A stretch of 64,000 nucleotides of DNA from Stomoxys calcitrans. Taxonomy: Eukaryota > Arthropoda > Insecta > Diptera > Muscidae. The notes beneath the pieces are model-generated. The model did no database searches. It was not told the DNA's origin and saw nothing but the letters and a program-made list of their open reading frames with translations. The stretch spans positions 50,687,280 to 50,751,279 of the forward strand of contig NC_081552.1 of NCBI RefSeq assembly GCF_963082655.1. The letters are read 5' to 3'. A program made the position numbers and the translations under genes. Of the stretch, positions 45,301 to 53,759 are shown in pieces. The number at the start of each line of letters is the position of its first letter. Within the stretch, counting starts at the first letter, position 1.

Positions 45301-48300
45301 AGCAAATAAAGGTTTCTTTGATACATATCGACTACTTTCTTCACCAAAACTATTGGGTTGCCCAAAAAGTAATTGCGGATTTTTTAAAATAAAGTAAATG
45401 CATTTTAAATAAAACTTAGAATGAACTTTAATCAAATATACTTTTTTTAAACTTTTTTTCTAAAGCAAGCTTAAAGTAACAGCTGATAACTGACAGAAGA
45501 AAGAATGCAATTACAGAGTCATAAGCTGTGAAAAAATTTGTCAACGCCGACTATATGAAAAATCCGCAATTACTTTTTGGGCAACCCAATGTATCCGGAA
45601 GAAATCATGCTTCTATTTTGTCAATAGATGCATATAGTTTTGGATTTACTTCAATCCTGGGGGGATGTGTTAAAAAATATTCAAATATAAATAATCCTTT
45701 CTGACTGGTCGGTCCTTGAAAGTCAGAATTAACAACTATTATTCCAAAAACTACACCTTGTAGCATGTCATCCCACAAGGATCACCTCCATCAGTCATAC
45801 TTTTTCAAATAGCGTTCAACCAAATCTCCTCCATCATAAACAAACACAATCGAATCTATCACTGCCTCTATGCGGATGATCTCCATATCATTAGCATGCA
45901 CAAAGACAACATCAACGAAAAGCTCTGGAATATCACAACAGAGATCACAAAGTGGACTTAATCATCTGGTGCCAAAATATCTCCAACAAAGTCTGCATTG
46001 CTTCATGTGTGTAGAAAGCAAGAATTCACACCGACACTACTCGTTGTGATACACATTTCCCGGGAAAATTCCAATGGACAACGTGCCGCCAGAAGAGGTT
46101 GTCACTGGTATGCATTCGTCGGAGCTTATTAGGAAATTGTTTCTGAGCCGAAAATCCTTTGGGCGATAAGAAGTTTCGACTCCGTCGTCAGGCCCTCATG
46201 ATGTATCACCGGTAGAATTACAAGCTGTGTCTGATAGACTGGATCTCCGGCTTAGGGAGATATACTCTGCTTGTACCTATGGGATGGAGGGACGCGAAGG
46301 TCATTTTCATTCCGAAAGCAGGAAAACCCTACCACACGAAGGCGAAAGATTTTCGTCCTATTAGTCTGTCATCCTTTATGCTGACGACTATTGAGAGGTT
46401 GATGGAAACATATCTTAGGGCAATGATCCCTGGAGATCGCCGGCAGCAGCATGCATACGATAAAGGCAAGTCCATTGAAACAACCGTTCACGACCTAGTC
46501 GGCTACTTAGAAGGTTCTCTCGCTGTCAAGGCATATACAATGGTAGCATTTCTTGATATTGAAGGTGCTTTCAGTAATGTAAAATCGACGTCAATCATGA
46601 AGGAGTTAGAGTTTCTAGGCATCAACTCTACCGTAAGAAAGTTTATTAATAACTTACTTACTAAGAGATGCATTACGACAGGCTTGGGATCTGAGGATAT
46701 GAAAAGATGGGTCAGCAGAGGAACACCTCAAGGAGATGTGCTGTCTCCTCTACTTTAGAATATAGCCATTAAAAATATATTATTGTCCCTGGAAGAAAAA
46801 GGCGTAAAAATAGTCGCGTATGCTGATGCTATCCGTGGCAATTGCGGATAGGGGAGAGTTTCCCAGCACTCTAAGGGATATACTTCAGGAAGCACTACGT
46901 GCAACAGCGAAGTGGGCTACCGAAAGTGGTCTAGGTATAAATCAGTGAAAGACAGAAGTAGTTCCTTTCATCAGGAGATAGAAGTTGCCTACAGTGGAAC
47001 CTGTCTCCTTGGGTGGAGAGAATGTTCCATTTACAGAAAACGCAAAATAACTGGGGGTTTTGCTGGATAGGAAATTTAACTTTAAATCCAACATTTTGGT
47101 AAGGGCAAGAAAGTTGGCAAGAGTTGGAGGTTTAGACTGCGTGTCATGCATTGGGTATATACTGCAGTTGTCAGACTTATAATGCTATATGGTCTTGTAG
47201 TCTGCTGGACGGCGCTGCAAAAGCCCACCTACTGCTCAATACTTAACCGGATCCAAAGAATGACTTGTTTGTGCAGCACCGAGGATGACATCATCTGATG
47301 CACTGAGTTTAATGCTACATCTTATGCCTCTGGACATTGTGGCTAGTCAAATTACAGCGACCACTGCCGTAAGGTTAAGGGAGCTTTTTCATTGGTCATG
47401 TAGCGGCTACGGACCTTGTGTTATCCTTGATACAATATCCCATGTTCAGTGTGTGACAGTGTGGATTACACCCTACCTGAGCCGCTTTTTGATAAAAAGT
47501 ACTGTACCACAATTCCTGATATAACCGATTAGAACTACGTTATTCCTGGTAACAGAAGTTACATAGACTTCTATACGGATGGTTCCAAACTAAATGACCA
47601 GGTGGGCTTTGGGGAGTACTTTAAAGATCTAGAACTGGTCATATCGAAAAGGTTACCCGACCACTGCAGTGTGTATCAAGCGGAGATCCTTGCAATTAAG
47701 GAGGTGATGGAATGGTTAAGATATAATGTAATTACGACGATTGGCATAAATAACTTCTTAGACAGCCATTAAATCCCTGGAGAACGTATTTCTGAACACA
47801 AAAACCGCCCTCGACTGTCACAGATCTTTCCACGAGATGGCTGAATAGTTCAAAATTCACCTGTTCCGGGTGCCGGGCCACAGAGATATCCCAGGGAATG
47901 GGAAAGCGGACGAGGGATACTGGAATCGGTGGGTATGCCTCTAGCGACATGTAAGCTAAGTTTTCAGGACCAGGCCCGAAGGACAACGAATGATAAATTG
48001 TCACAAAGAGGTGGCTGTGAGCATTCTAAAACTATGTGACCTAATCTAGACTTGAAGAGTTTTACCGCTTTGCTGTCATTGGCTAGAGCAGACGTCTCAG
48101 TCATTGTGTCCGTCATGACAGGTCACTGCCTAACATGCTGACAGACTTAAAAGTTGCCAGCAACGACTTTTGCAGAAACTGTGAGGACATCGACGAAGAA
48201 GAGACCATAGAACACCTGTGTGTGTGTCCCGCACTAGCAGCAGTCAGAAGAACTGATTTAGCGGATGTGAACATTCGCAAGTTATTGAACTTTTTAGAGC

Positions 48301-51300
48301 GATCTGGATGGTTCAACGGTAGGGACTAGAAGGCATATTCCTTCTTCTGTTCTTATGGTATCACAATGGACGAAAACGTCTAAGTGATCCTGATAGCAGA
48401 CTGCTTCTTAAAACTAAACTAAACTAACCCAAGTGCTGTCGGCAACTGACTTGAGGACATTGCTGTGGGATATGGGGAGAATGTGGAAGAGCTGTCAAAT
48501 GTGACCCCAAGTATTTTGGGACACTTGATGGTCGGAATCATTTCTCCATCGTCAAATCGGGAGATCGGTTTAAATGGGAGCTACATCAGTTTACGTACCG
48601 ATTTAAACCGTACTTGGAACAGTTGTTGGAAGTCATAACAGAACACTATGTGCACAATTTCAGTCAAATCGGATGAAAACTGAGGCTTTCAAGGGCGCAA
48701 GAAGTCAAATCGGGAGATTGGTTTATATGGGAGCTATATCAGGTTCTTGACTGATTTGAACCGTACTTAACACAGTTGTTGGAAGTCATAATAGAACAGC
48801 TAAATCGGATGGAAATTGAGGCTTCTAGGGGCTCAAGAAGTAAAATCGGGAGATCGATTTATATGGGAGCTTTATCAGGTTCTTGACCGATTTGGACCGT
48901 ATTTGGCACAGTTGTTCGGCTTGTAAGGGTTCAAGAAATGGGAGATCGGTTTATATGGCAGCTATATCCAAATCTGAACCGATATGGCCCATTTGCTATC
49001 CCCCACGACCTACATCAATATTAAATATGTGTGCAAAATTTCAACGACTAGCTTTACGCGTTCGACCGCTATCGTGTTTTTGACAGACGGACTCGGCATT
49101 CCCTTCACGCGTATTTGTAGTGAACAATGTGGCTGAAGATTTGGTGGCAGATATCTTCAGGTTTCTTGCAGCGAAATATGAGGCAAGTTTGTTGAGGTAG
49201 ACGTTCAATCTATCGCAGATGTCAACAATGGGTCGGGGGCCTGATGCCATGATCGTACAATCGTCGGCATAATACGATCTCTATGCCATCTGGAGGGGGT
49301 GGAATGAAGGATAGGTAGAGGTTAAACAGTGCCGGAGATATCACCCCGCCTTGGGGAACTTCTTGTTTCACTATACGGTGCTTCGACTTCTAATCCCTAT
49401 TCCACAAATGACTGGCGACCACTCAGATAATTCGGGACGTGGACGAGGGACGTGTTGGCGATGTCTTCAAATAGTTTGGCATGGCTGACTGTGTCAAACG
49501 CCTTCGATAGGTCCAATGCCACGAGGTCCGTTGTATCACATGGCTTGGGCTGATTGAATCCACTGAAAATGTGTGTGATGACATGCAAAGCAGTTGTTGT
49601 GCAATGCAGTCTTCAAATTCAATGTCAATGCTCGGGGAATGGAAATTCTCCTACGAGGCTCGGGAAGAGTAGTCCCTCAAGCGTCTTGGCTACTGGTGAG
49701 AGAAGGGAGATCGGTCTGTACGACTCTCTCGTAACTTCGTCCAAGGTAAATTGTGATGGCTGTTCTTCGGCTCGGAGACCACGGATACGACAAATGTCTC
49801 TCCTCCTAGCTCTGTCACTCTCGGGATGCACAATAAATTAACGGTTGAACAACCTGGCGCATCTCTTCGGATTAGTCACGGTTACGTCGCCAAAAGTGAC
49901 TGAGGTCCTGTCGTCCCGTCTACCAAGGTTCGATAGTGACTTAACAGTAGACCACAATTTGCCTAAACCGGTACCTTAGTTACATTGCCCCAAGTGTTCC
50001 AGTCGACACGAATCAATCGGCCTTCTTTTGATTGATAAACGTTCGGCGCTCAGAGGTTATGGGGTCGGGTGGTCGGTCGAGAATTGTAGGGAGGTGGTCT
50101 GATCCCAAAGAGATGACGGCTTGCCAGGTTACGTCACTCAGGAGATCAGGGGTTACAATGGAAATGTCTGGCGCTCTGCTACACCTCCTCGTAATCCTAG
50201 TAGGACATCCTCATTCACCGTGCAAAACGCGTAGCCTTCAATCTGCTCTGCCAAAGCTATGCCCCGCTGGCCGTTACCTAGGGGAGAATGCCATGAAACG
50301 TGGTGCGCATTAAAGACTCCTTGGTACCAGACGATCATGGCCAGACAGGCCCACTTATGTCGGGCTTGTAAGCTTGGCCATTAACTTGGTCACAACTACC
50401 TAACGGCGGTCCGGGAACACGTACGAAAAAGGACGAGCATGTACATTGAGGCGACAGCCCTTGCCGATGAACGATTCCATCGGGTCAATCAGTTGCGTAC
50501 AACCGTCTGCCTAGGATTTTAAAAGTCTTAATTGACAACGCCTTTTTTTGAAAAAACTTATTAATCTTGTATATGCCAAAAGATTCATTTTAGATAAATA
50601 AATAATCTTGTTCTGCCTAAACTTGCCTTAAAGAATATAAGAGAGTTTCCCCTTTTTATGTTTTTGTTTTATATGTATATTCAGCTTTATATTATTAAGC
50701 TTTTTTCCTTTTTGCATTTTTTTTATTTTTCTTTTCTCGTTACAGTTTGCATATTATTCGGTCTCTTCAATGCTCTAAGCTTACTATTATTAAATGTTTC
50801 GTGCCTGATTGGTGGTATTATAGAAATTCTGTTAGGCTTTCTGGTGATGGGCCTGGAGGCACCATGTTGTTTCTTCTGCATAGATTATGTAGGGCAAATG
50901 GCCGATATGGTAGATGCAAGGCCCATGTGGAATCGTGCTGCCCTCTATTGTGTGTAAGTAGAAGAAAACCAAAGTCCATGAACTATTAAAATGTTTAATA
51001 TTTTAATTTTTTTTTGTTATTTTCAGAGCCTCATTATTCCCTGTGATTATCTGTTTCTCATTGGGTAGCATATTCCCCTGCGCTTTAGTATTTGCCACAG
51101 GTGTTATATATGGCATGATGTCCTTGGGCAAGAAGTGAGTATTAAGGTTTAAGTTTTTTTTAGGATTTTAGAGAAAAATTTTAGGAAAAGCTTCAAAGAA
51201 ATGACTTATATAAATTCCCAGAAAGCTTTTAATGAAATTAATTGACAATTTCTTTGTTATTGTTCTTTCTACTCCCTGTTTTGTTTTTTTTAACTCTAAA

Positions 51301-51618
51301 ACAAAAATAATAATAATAAAACATGCTTACCTTATACACTTCCAAAAACCTATTACACTCTCTTCCAACCACTCGCTCTTTGTATGTGTTAAAATCCTTT
51401 TAATACGGCTTGTGTTTGTTTTAAACAATCCAATGTTGCTAATATATCGTCTAAAATGTGTGTCTGCTGCTGCATAAAGAGCCTCACGCGAAGATATGGC
51501 AGCTGCTGCCTCATCGCCCACTCAAATGCAAGCTGATGGCAGTGTTGGTCAAATGCAAGTGAGCACTGACCAGCATATTACATTAATGGAAGATCCTGAT
51601 GTATGGCGTCCAACATAA
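27392..51618 (+). CDS. fwe: Flower, calcium channel of synaptic vesicles (spliced, 5 coding exons)
   Basis: Coding exons: 27392-27394, 27580-27700, 50746-50953, 51027-51134 and 51480-51618, together 579 bp and 192 residues plus stop. All introns are GT-AG and all phases join. The product begins with Met-Ser-Phe-Ala-Asp-Lys-Ile-Thr and matches the Drosophila Flower layout, which is about 194 residues. Hydrophobic segments lie at about 35-57, 61-87, 106-122 and 124-142, and a cytosolic tail at 148-192. Glu79 lies in [10 protein letters not shown]; the equivalent glutamate of Drosophila Flower is reported to be important for calcium permeation. In Drosophila the protein sits in vesicle and plasma membranes, couples exocytosis to endocytosis, and its splice forms mark cells in cell competition. 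The start is fixed by a donor directly after ATG (ATG then gtgagt). No stops or frameshifts are seen. Confidence 0.93.
27580..27700 (+). other. fwe: flower coding exon 2
   Basis: Acceptor atatttcag ends at 27579 and donor gtaagt begins at 27701. Encodes residues 2-41 plus one base, including [20 protein letters not shown], the conserved N-terminal cytosolic block. Confidence 0.93.
27701..28917 (+). other. fwe: flower intron 2, repeat-poor 5' part
   Basis: AT-rich intron with no gene or assignable repeat. 27960-28010 has long T-rich runs. The 23,045-bp intron continues to 50745 and contains the mobile elements listed below. Confidence 0.6.
28918..29265 (+). repeat. S2 short repeat, long copy
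   Basis: The best preserved S2 head: cggcgcgggatagctgtgag, acaacacaggctggaacatt and gtggtgttcacttctgtcac, then gcgagctacctggtacgtcc, ggcaccggctcttgcacaaa and gttagcgcctttaaataacc. The AAC tail is missing in this copy. Confidence 0.7.
29266..29915 (+). repeat. AT-rich intron with a ~98-bp tandem pair
   Basis: caaatctgcggctacaacaa (about 29599) recurs as caaatcagcggctgcaacaa (about 29697), both running into AAC-rich tails. They look like two short 3' ends of an AAC-tailed retroelement in a row. Confidence 0.45.
29917..30480. pseudogene. Mariner-like transposase remnant with inverted C-terminal ends
   Basis: The plus strand after 30090 reads [13 protein letters not shown], then [15 protein letters not shown] and a C-terminal [10 protein letters not shown] region, in broken frames. 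On the minus strand, 29975 down to about 29900 encodes [20 protein letters not shown] and a stop, which is the same C-terminus. The two ends (29917-29975 and 30423-30480) pair over about 57 bp when inverted. The 3' coding end is thus present in both orientations, resembling the fold-back element at 17648. Confidence 0.65.
30490..30745 (-). repeat. S1 SINE, near complete
   Basis: Inverse of S1 from the 3' end (catgaacattcattatggaa) through gtgcagtccggttaaagttt and gcatgccgcatagcgacact to the head with box B (gatgatttgaacccatg) and box A (gttaacctctgcgccacggt). Confidence 0.75.
30937..31020 (+). repeat. 5' end of a composite repeat (aaaactagccgcc)
   Basis: aaaactagccgcctaaacgc and ccgctccgctgcgccttctt form a GC-rich start unlike its AT-rich surroundings. 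The matching 3' end (agttcagccgtttttgagtc, ttgatttttatatataagaa) lies at 35620-35720. Between them are a tandem array and later insertions. Confidence 0.45.
31028..31328 (+). repeat. S1 SINE lacking box A
   Basis: tgactttaaacgcgttcgaa (box B), ggtgtcgcactgcgggacgc, gttcagactcggctataaaa and ttgaatcggaaagcactcat. The first 30 bp with box A are missing. Confidence 0.75.
31330..31792 (+). repeat. Degenerate tandem array, left part
   Basis: Units contain tttggatatcaaattcgt and gagccccatattgcca, the same units as in the larger array at 33900-35600. Frames through these units are by-products. Confidence 0.6.
31795..32445 (-). repeat. H1 repeat, internal units
   Basis: Four units with gagatcggtctatatggcag and atggtccgatatggac-like motifs, spaced about 130-190 bp. 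Orientation is opposite to the H1 copies at 39880 and 42050. The ends are not preserved. Confidence 0.6.
32551..32825 (-). repeat. S2 short repeat
   Basis: gttgttgttgtaacaatatt (inverted tail), then ggttatttaaaggtgccaat, tttgtgcaagagccggtgcc and gctgattgtccgcgactgca. The head is missing. Confidence 0.7.
33049..33898 (-). mobile_element. DD41D mariner-like element, decayed copy
   Basis: Ends agggtgattttgt and its inverse near 33898, with TA outside on both sides. Minus-strand pieces encode [20 protein letters not shown] (first Asp), then [19 protein letters not shown] and [20 protein letters not shown], the region of the last catalytic Asp. In intact relatives the second and third Asp are 41 residues apart. 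Here the QDGA motif is missing and the frame is shifted. About 850 bp, inserted in the tandem array. Confidence 0.85.
33900..35600 (+). repeat. Degenerate tandem array, period about 120-170 bp
   Basis: The marker ccccatattg occurs near 34138, 34312, 34470, 34780 (variant), 34903, 35033, 35150 (variant), 35283 and 35402. Each is preceded by tttggatatcagattcgtat and followed by a G-rich ggggtgttttgggg stretch. Units are diverged. No coding role; reading frames here are repeat artefacts. Confidence 0.75.
35620..35720 (+). repeat. 3' end of the composite repeat
   Basis: aaaatcagttcagccgtttt, aaacaaaccgacaaacaaac and gatttttatatataagaaga form a characteristic end found in dispersed repeats of many insects. 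Together with the start at 30937 it brackets the tandem array. Confidence 0.5.
35883..36198 (-). repeat. H1 repeat, end fragment with hairpin
   Basis: Starts aagttaaattcggacgggcc, gaattttatatacgctccac and catggatcgc. The hairpin attcgg-acggg-ccgaat is followed by the cgctccaccat motif. One and a half internal units follow before a DD41D element cuts in at TA (36197-36198). Confidence 0.65.
36199..37054 (-). mobile_element. DD41D mariner-like element, decayed copy
   Basis: Starts aagggtgattttttatga and ends gctaaaaaatcaccca, with TA at 36197-36198 and 37055-37056. Minus-strand pieces around 36720-36880 match the SDEAHF and [16 protein letters not shown] region. It has point decay and a stretch near 36340-36470 that does not match its relatives. 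856 bp, inserted in an H1 repeat. Confidence 0.82.
37150..37500 (-). repeat. S2 short repeat, nearly complete
   Basis: From the inverted tail (tgtagtagttgtagtatatt) through tggatattaaaaagcgccaa, taagcaagagccagtcccac and gctgattagccatgactgca to the head ctcaaatatccagtttgtgt. It keeps both ends. Confidence 0.7.
37703..37990 (-). pseudogene. LINE C-terminal fragment
   Basis: The minus strand encodes [20 protein letters not shown], then [17 protein letters not shown] and [18 protein letters not shown]. This H..RM, GRP..RW and AxDRxxW pattern is the usual end of RTE/CR1-type LINE polyproteins. Only about 90 residues are present. It differs from the Jockey-like family of this window. Confidence 0.75.
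37993..38096 (+). repeat. S3 short repeat, complete-looking copy
   Basis: gtcaatcccatggcagccgg, tacgtaccggattgacccga, tgaagtccttcatcgtcaag, ggctgctgcctcagtgtgca and acacactgctacaac. This copy shows the full S3 order, about 104 bp. It sits head to head with the LINE fragment at 37703. Confidence 0.75.
38301..39879 (+). other. fwe: flower intron 2, repeat-poor part
   Basis: About 1.6 kb without identified transposons, a conspicuous gap in this intron. gactgac and gtcagtcagtcaatc near 39126-39196 form small inverted motifs. It could hold conserved intronic regulatory DNA, but nothing specific is shown. Confidence 0.4.
39880..41070 (+). repeat. H1-type repeat, tandem core of ~130-bp units
   Basis: Starts near cccacaaccatagaatagg with gtcattccgtttgcaacaca, then units of gatatagctgctatatagac and cgatctgccgataaagg at about 40155, 40277, 40550, 40670 and 40820. 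It ends tggtggtgggtctccaaagt, tcggcatggccaatc (decayed hairpin) and acacgtttttacctgttttt. Confidence 0.65.
41318..41640 (-). repeat. S1 SINE, complete copy
   Basis: Inverse of S1 from gaccatgaacattccattaa through gagtgctgtccgattaaagt, gagtctgaacggcgtgccgc and agtgcgacacctcttttggg to box B (ggattcaaactcagg) and box A (gctaacctatgcggtatggt). Confidence 0.85.
41641..42049 (+). other. Intron DNA with a tRNA-like box B
   Basis: 41931-41962 reads acaggttcgagtcccccggc followed by a T run, like a pol III box B and terminator. No matching box A or cloverleaf could be drawn. No other feature seen. Confidence 0.3.
42050..43170 (+). repeat. H1 repeat, near full length
   Basis: Starts aaccctccaccatagaatgg and gtatactaatttcgtcattc, has a gtccgtctgtctgtctgtt segment, then several units with ccgatttggctgaaattttg and cataacctgatagagctgcc spaced 90-155 bp. 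It ends gatataagattcggccccgc, cgaacttagcacgcttttat and ttgttt. The terminal hairpin ttcggc-ccc-gccgaa is clear here. Confidence 0.75.
43171..43490 (+). other. Intron DNA, nothing recognised
   Basis: No gene or repeat was assigned between the H1 copy and the next SINE fragment. Confidence 0.35.
43494..43575 (+). repeat. S1 SINE, truncated head
   Basis: ggccaccgtagcgcagaggt, tagcatgtccgcctgggttc and gaatcctggcgagatcatca. About 16 bp between the boxes are deleted compared with the next copy, and the body is absent. Confidence 0.75.
43832..44150 (+). repeat. S1 tRNA-derived SINE, reference copy
   Basis: The best copy in the window. The head has box A (cgttgcgcagaggttagca) and box B (gggttcgaatcacggcg). 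The body is tcagcggtggttttcccctc, gtgaggtactatgccatgta and gtcgcactgtggcacgccgt, and the 3' part is tcggactcggctataaaaag, ttgaatcggactgcactcat and gttccttagtggaatgttca. About 320 bp. Transcription by RNA polymerase III is expected from the boxes. Confidence 0.88.
44270..46060 (+). pseudogene. I-like LINE remnant interrupted by a MITE
   Basis: Broken plus-strand frames run in LINE order. The endonuclease end has [33 protein letters not shown] and [12 protein letters not shown]. The RT start has [38 protein letters not shown] and [20 protein letters not shown]. After the MITE come [15 protein letters not shown] and [16 protein letters not shown] (catalytic YADD at 45869-45880). SDHYPI and the RT pattern resemble the I clade, but that assignment is moderate. 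Confidence 0.78.
45353..45589 (+). mobile_element. Mariner-type MITE with ttgggttgcccaaaaag ends, copy 2
   Basis: 237 bp, opposite orientation to the copy at 8282. The left flank is TA (45351-45352) and the right flank TG, a likely decayed TA. Ends are ttgggttgcccaaaaagtaa and its inverse. It interrupts the RT frame of the I-like LINE. Confidence 0.9.
46070..48425 (+). pseudogene. LINE with RT, RNase H and C-terminal zinc-like region
   Basis: 46180-46758 holds an RT frame: [76 protein letters not shown] and [13 protein letters not shown]. The next block reads VAYADA, so the second catalytic Asp is lost or shifted. RNase H follows at about 47530-47930 ([20 protein letters not shown], then [15 protein letters not shown] and an H..IPGN..AD region in shifted frames). 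The end at 48135-48329 has [20 protein letters not shown] and [13 protein letters not shown]. It closes with an aaactaaactaaact tail. The RNase H places it among I/LOA-type LINEs rather than Jockey. Confidence 0.85.
48429..50400 (-). pseudogene. Jockey-like LINE, longer copy with endonuclease and RT pieces
   Basis: Read downward from 50340: endonuclease end ([35 protein letters not shown]), pre-[24 protein letters not shown] blocks [40 protein letters not shown] and [11 protein letters not shown], a decayed YADD region, then SKATLF-like and [20 protein letters not shown]. The C-terminal part below 48540 is truncated. An H1 segment sits at 48556-49085. Same family as 10494-12233. Several stops, so inactive. 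Confidence 0.87.
48556..49085 (-). repeat. H1 repeat inserted in the Jockey-like LINE
   Basis: gtcaaatcgggagatcggtt and tatgggagctatatcaggtt repeat three to four times with a period near 135-150 bp. The segment ends cgctatcgtgtttttgacag and acgga. The LINE reads ttctccatcg directly before it and resumes with ttcacgcgtatttgtagtga after it, so it is an insertion. Confidence 0.72.
50449..50520 (-). repeat. S3 fragment
   Basis: acattgaggcgacagccctt, gccgatgaacgattccatcg and ggtcaatcagttgcgtacaa are the inverse of S3. The AAC tail side is lost. Confidence 0.6.
50746..50953 (+). other. fwe: flower coding exon 3
   Basis: The acceptor ctcgttacag ends at 50745, behind a long T-rich tract (50700-50740). 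The donor gtaagt begins at 50954. Encodes residues 42-110 with [30 protein letters not shown] (Glu79) and [13 protein letters not shown]. Confidence 0.94.
51027..51134 (+). other. fwe: flower coding exon 4
   Basis: Acceptor ttattttcag ends at 51026 and donor gtgagt starts at 51135. Encodes residues 111-146 with [15 protein letters not shown] and [11 protein letters not shown], the most conserved C-terminal membrane block. Reading through the donor would give Lys-Lys-stop. Confidence 0.94.
51480..51618 (+). other. fwe: flower coding exon 5 and stop
   Basis: Acceptor gcataaag ends at 51479. It is a weak pyrimidine tract but gives the conserved Lys-Ala-Ser-x-Glu-Asp-Met junction. Encodes a tail rich in Ala, Gln and Met ending [11 protein letters not shown], stop TAA at 51616-51618. 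Drosophila flower isoforms differ in this region, so other 3' exons may exist. Confidence 0.88.
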
Positions 51619-52620
51619 ATAAATTGAAATCAACAAAACCAATAAAAAACCTGAAAAACAAACACACAAAAAGCAAATAAATCCACAATATCAGTGAGAG
51701 AGATGAAAATAATCGAAATAAAAACGTTACTAATTTAACCGAATAACAATAATAATCATAACCAAAACCCAAATTAAAAAAATTGTGTTAAAATATGTTT
51801 TAACTCCATAAAGGAAACGAAAAAATCCAAAAACGAAAACAAACATTTATAGCCATTTTAAACTTTTGTTGAACATACAAATGAAACAACTATTCAAAAA
51901 GCCGTTACAAGATGCCCCACCAAGAGTATTACAAAACAATAACTAAACAAAACAATGCTTAAAATTTATAAAATCTCGAAAAAAAATCTCATAAATTGAT
52001 CTCAAAAAGAAATAATAAATAGCAAGCAAAGCAGGCAAGCCATTTTAAAAACTAAAAACCATATATTTTTGGAATCCAATTATGAACAACAGTAAAAAAA
52101 TCACACAAATTGAATCGATGCATCATGCCACACAACACACAGATAGCAATTAAAAACATAGATTGAAAATATTTTGCTTCCATACTTAACAAAAATAACA
52201 AATAAAACTAAAACAACTAACCATATTTTAACCGCGCAACTAATCTTAAACAGACAACAACAATAGAGGTACCTTTAACAAAATAAATAAGCATTTCCAA
52301 AAATGATGAAGAAAGAAACAAACAATCCATAAATGATATTCATAAAAAATACTCAAGGGATATATAACTTCAAACCTTATGTCTGTAGTTGATCCCTAAA
52401 ATCGAAAAAGTACAGAAAAAAAAAACAAAAAATAAAATATCGAAAAAGTTTATTGCTAATATCATGAGCAAATGTTATATAAATATAGTAAAAATATGCC
52501 CGAAAATTTATTAAGTGTATCAAGCATAGTCTAATTGTTTTTTGCTCATTTTCTTTATTGTTCAAAAAAATGTTTATGTGCAAAGTGAACAAACAAATAA
52601 TAAATCGAAACTATCACCAG
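51619..52620 (+). other. fwe: Probable 3' UTR of flower and downstream flank
   Basis: A-rich, repeat-free sequence. AATAAA occurs many times (for example near 51617, 51680, 52010, 52200, 52282 and 52430), so the cleavage site cannot be chosen. No frame of note. Confidence 0.45.
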
Positions 52621-53021
52621 GGTGCGAACCCTTACATTCTGTAATTCATTCGAAATGTATTTTAAATAAGTTTAATATTTGTTTTTAAATCCAATTGTTA
52701 TAGCTTTTACATTTATGACAACTTTTTTTAATCCAGATATTAATGGGTCCGTTTCGATTTAATATCGATATAAGCTAGAGATCGGCTTGTTGTGCTACTA
52801 AAAAGCCCGCTTAGAAATTCTTTGTACTTCACCTTTTACTTAAACCTCCTTCATTACATGGGTCTTATGTTGGTCCTATACCATGGCCGATCCCAATTGG
52901 TCGGAACTTTCCTCGTGAAAACAAAATATGTATATATGTCCTTTATTTATAATTGGAGTAAAATAAATATATTACAAAAAAAATGACCAAATAGTAAAAA
53001 GTTAAGGGTGAACATATAACT
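52621..53021. other. Intergenic DNA, nothing recognised
   Basis: AT-rich, no domain or repeat assigned. Confidence 0.35.
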
Positions 53022-53510
53022 CTATTGTTGGCTAAATCCTTTGCTTGATTCCTTAATGTATGGATTGATTCCAATTCTCCTTTCATGTAGCGGATCCATG
53101 AGTTTCTCGGGCATCCCTTCCTTCAATGTCTGCGAATTTCTGTCTATGACATTCCTCGCTATATCACCGCGCGGTTTGCGCAGGAAATGACACAACCAAG
53201 ACCATTTTCTCTTACGAATTTCTACATCGACAGTGGTAGCGTTTGTTCTTATTTGTACTTCCTTATTTGAAATACGGTTTGGCCAGAAAAATCGAAGTAT
53301 TTGTCGTAGGGAGCAATTTATAAAAACTTGGATTTTGCGAGAAGTTGCATGTGTCAAACTCCAAGTTGTACAGCCAAATAATAAAATAGATCTAACACTA
53401 CTGTTAAACATTCTGACTTTCGTATAATTGGATGTGCTCAAAAATTCCGTTGTCCTTCTTACATGCTCTGTGCACGTTTTCGTTAGACGCATCTAGCCTG
53501 TGTTTATGCA
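53022..53510 (-). pseudogene. RTE/CR1-type LINE C-terminal fragment
   Basis: A 156-codon minus-strand frame from 53492: KVRMFNSSVRSILLFGCTTW, SRKIQVFINCSLRQILRFFW, PNRISNKEVQIRTN, VDVEIRKRKWSWLCHFLRKP and DIARNVIDRNSQ. This is the standard post-RT end of RTE-like LINEs (the RW..LGH..RK block). The RT itself is absent, so it is a 5'-truncated or orphan fragment. It continues weakly to about 53640. Confidence 0.82.
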
Positions 53511-53759
53511 TCACGTAAAAACGCCAGCTACTTTCGTCGCCCTCTTCTTTCTACCGCGTGGATCGCGTTACCACGGAGGGCTAAGTTTATCGTCGGCATA
53601 TCCGCGGCCCTTGTTGTCAGGTTATAGGACCTTCTTTATTCTCTCTTACCACACTGCGACAAGGCAATAAAAAAAAAATAAAAATGCAATTCCATGACAG
53701 TAGAGCTGGCAAAATATCGATTACTATCGATATTTTTTTGTCTAATTATCGATCATAGT
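53511..53759. other. Short unidentified segment
   Basis: Includes GC-richer DNA (cgcgtggatcgcgttaccac) that may belong to the LINE fragment on its left, and tatcgattactatcgatatt, a palindromic AT motif near 53718. Nothing assigned. Confidence 0.3.
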
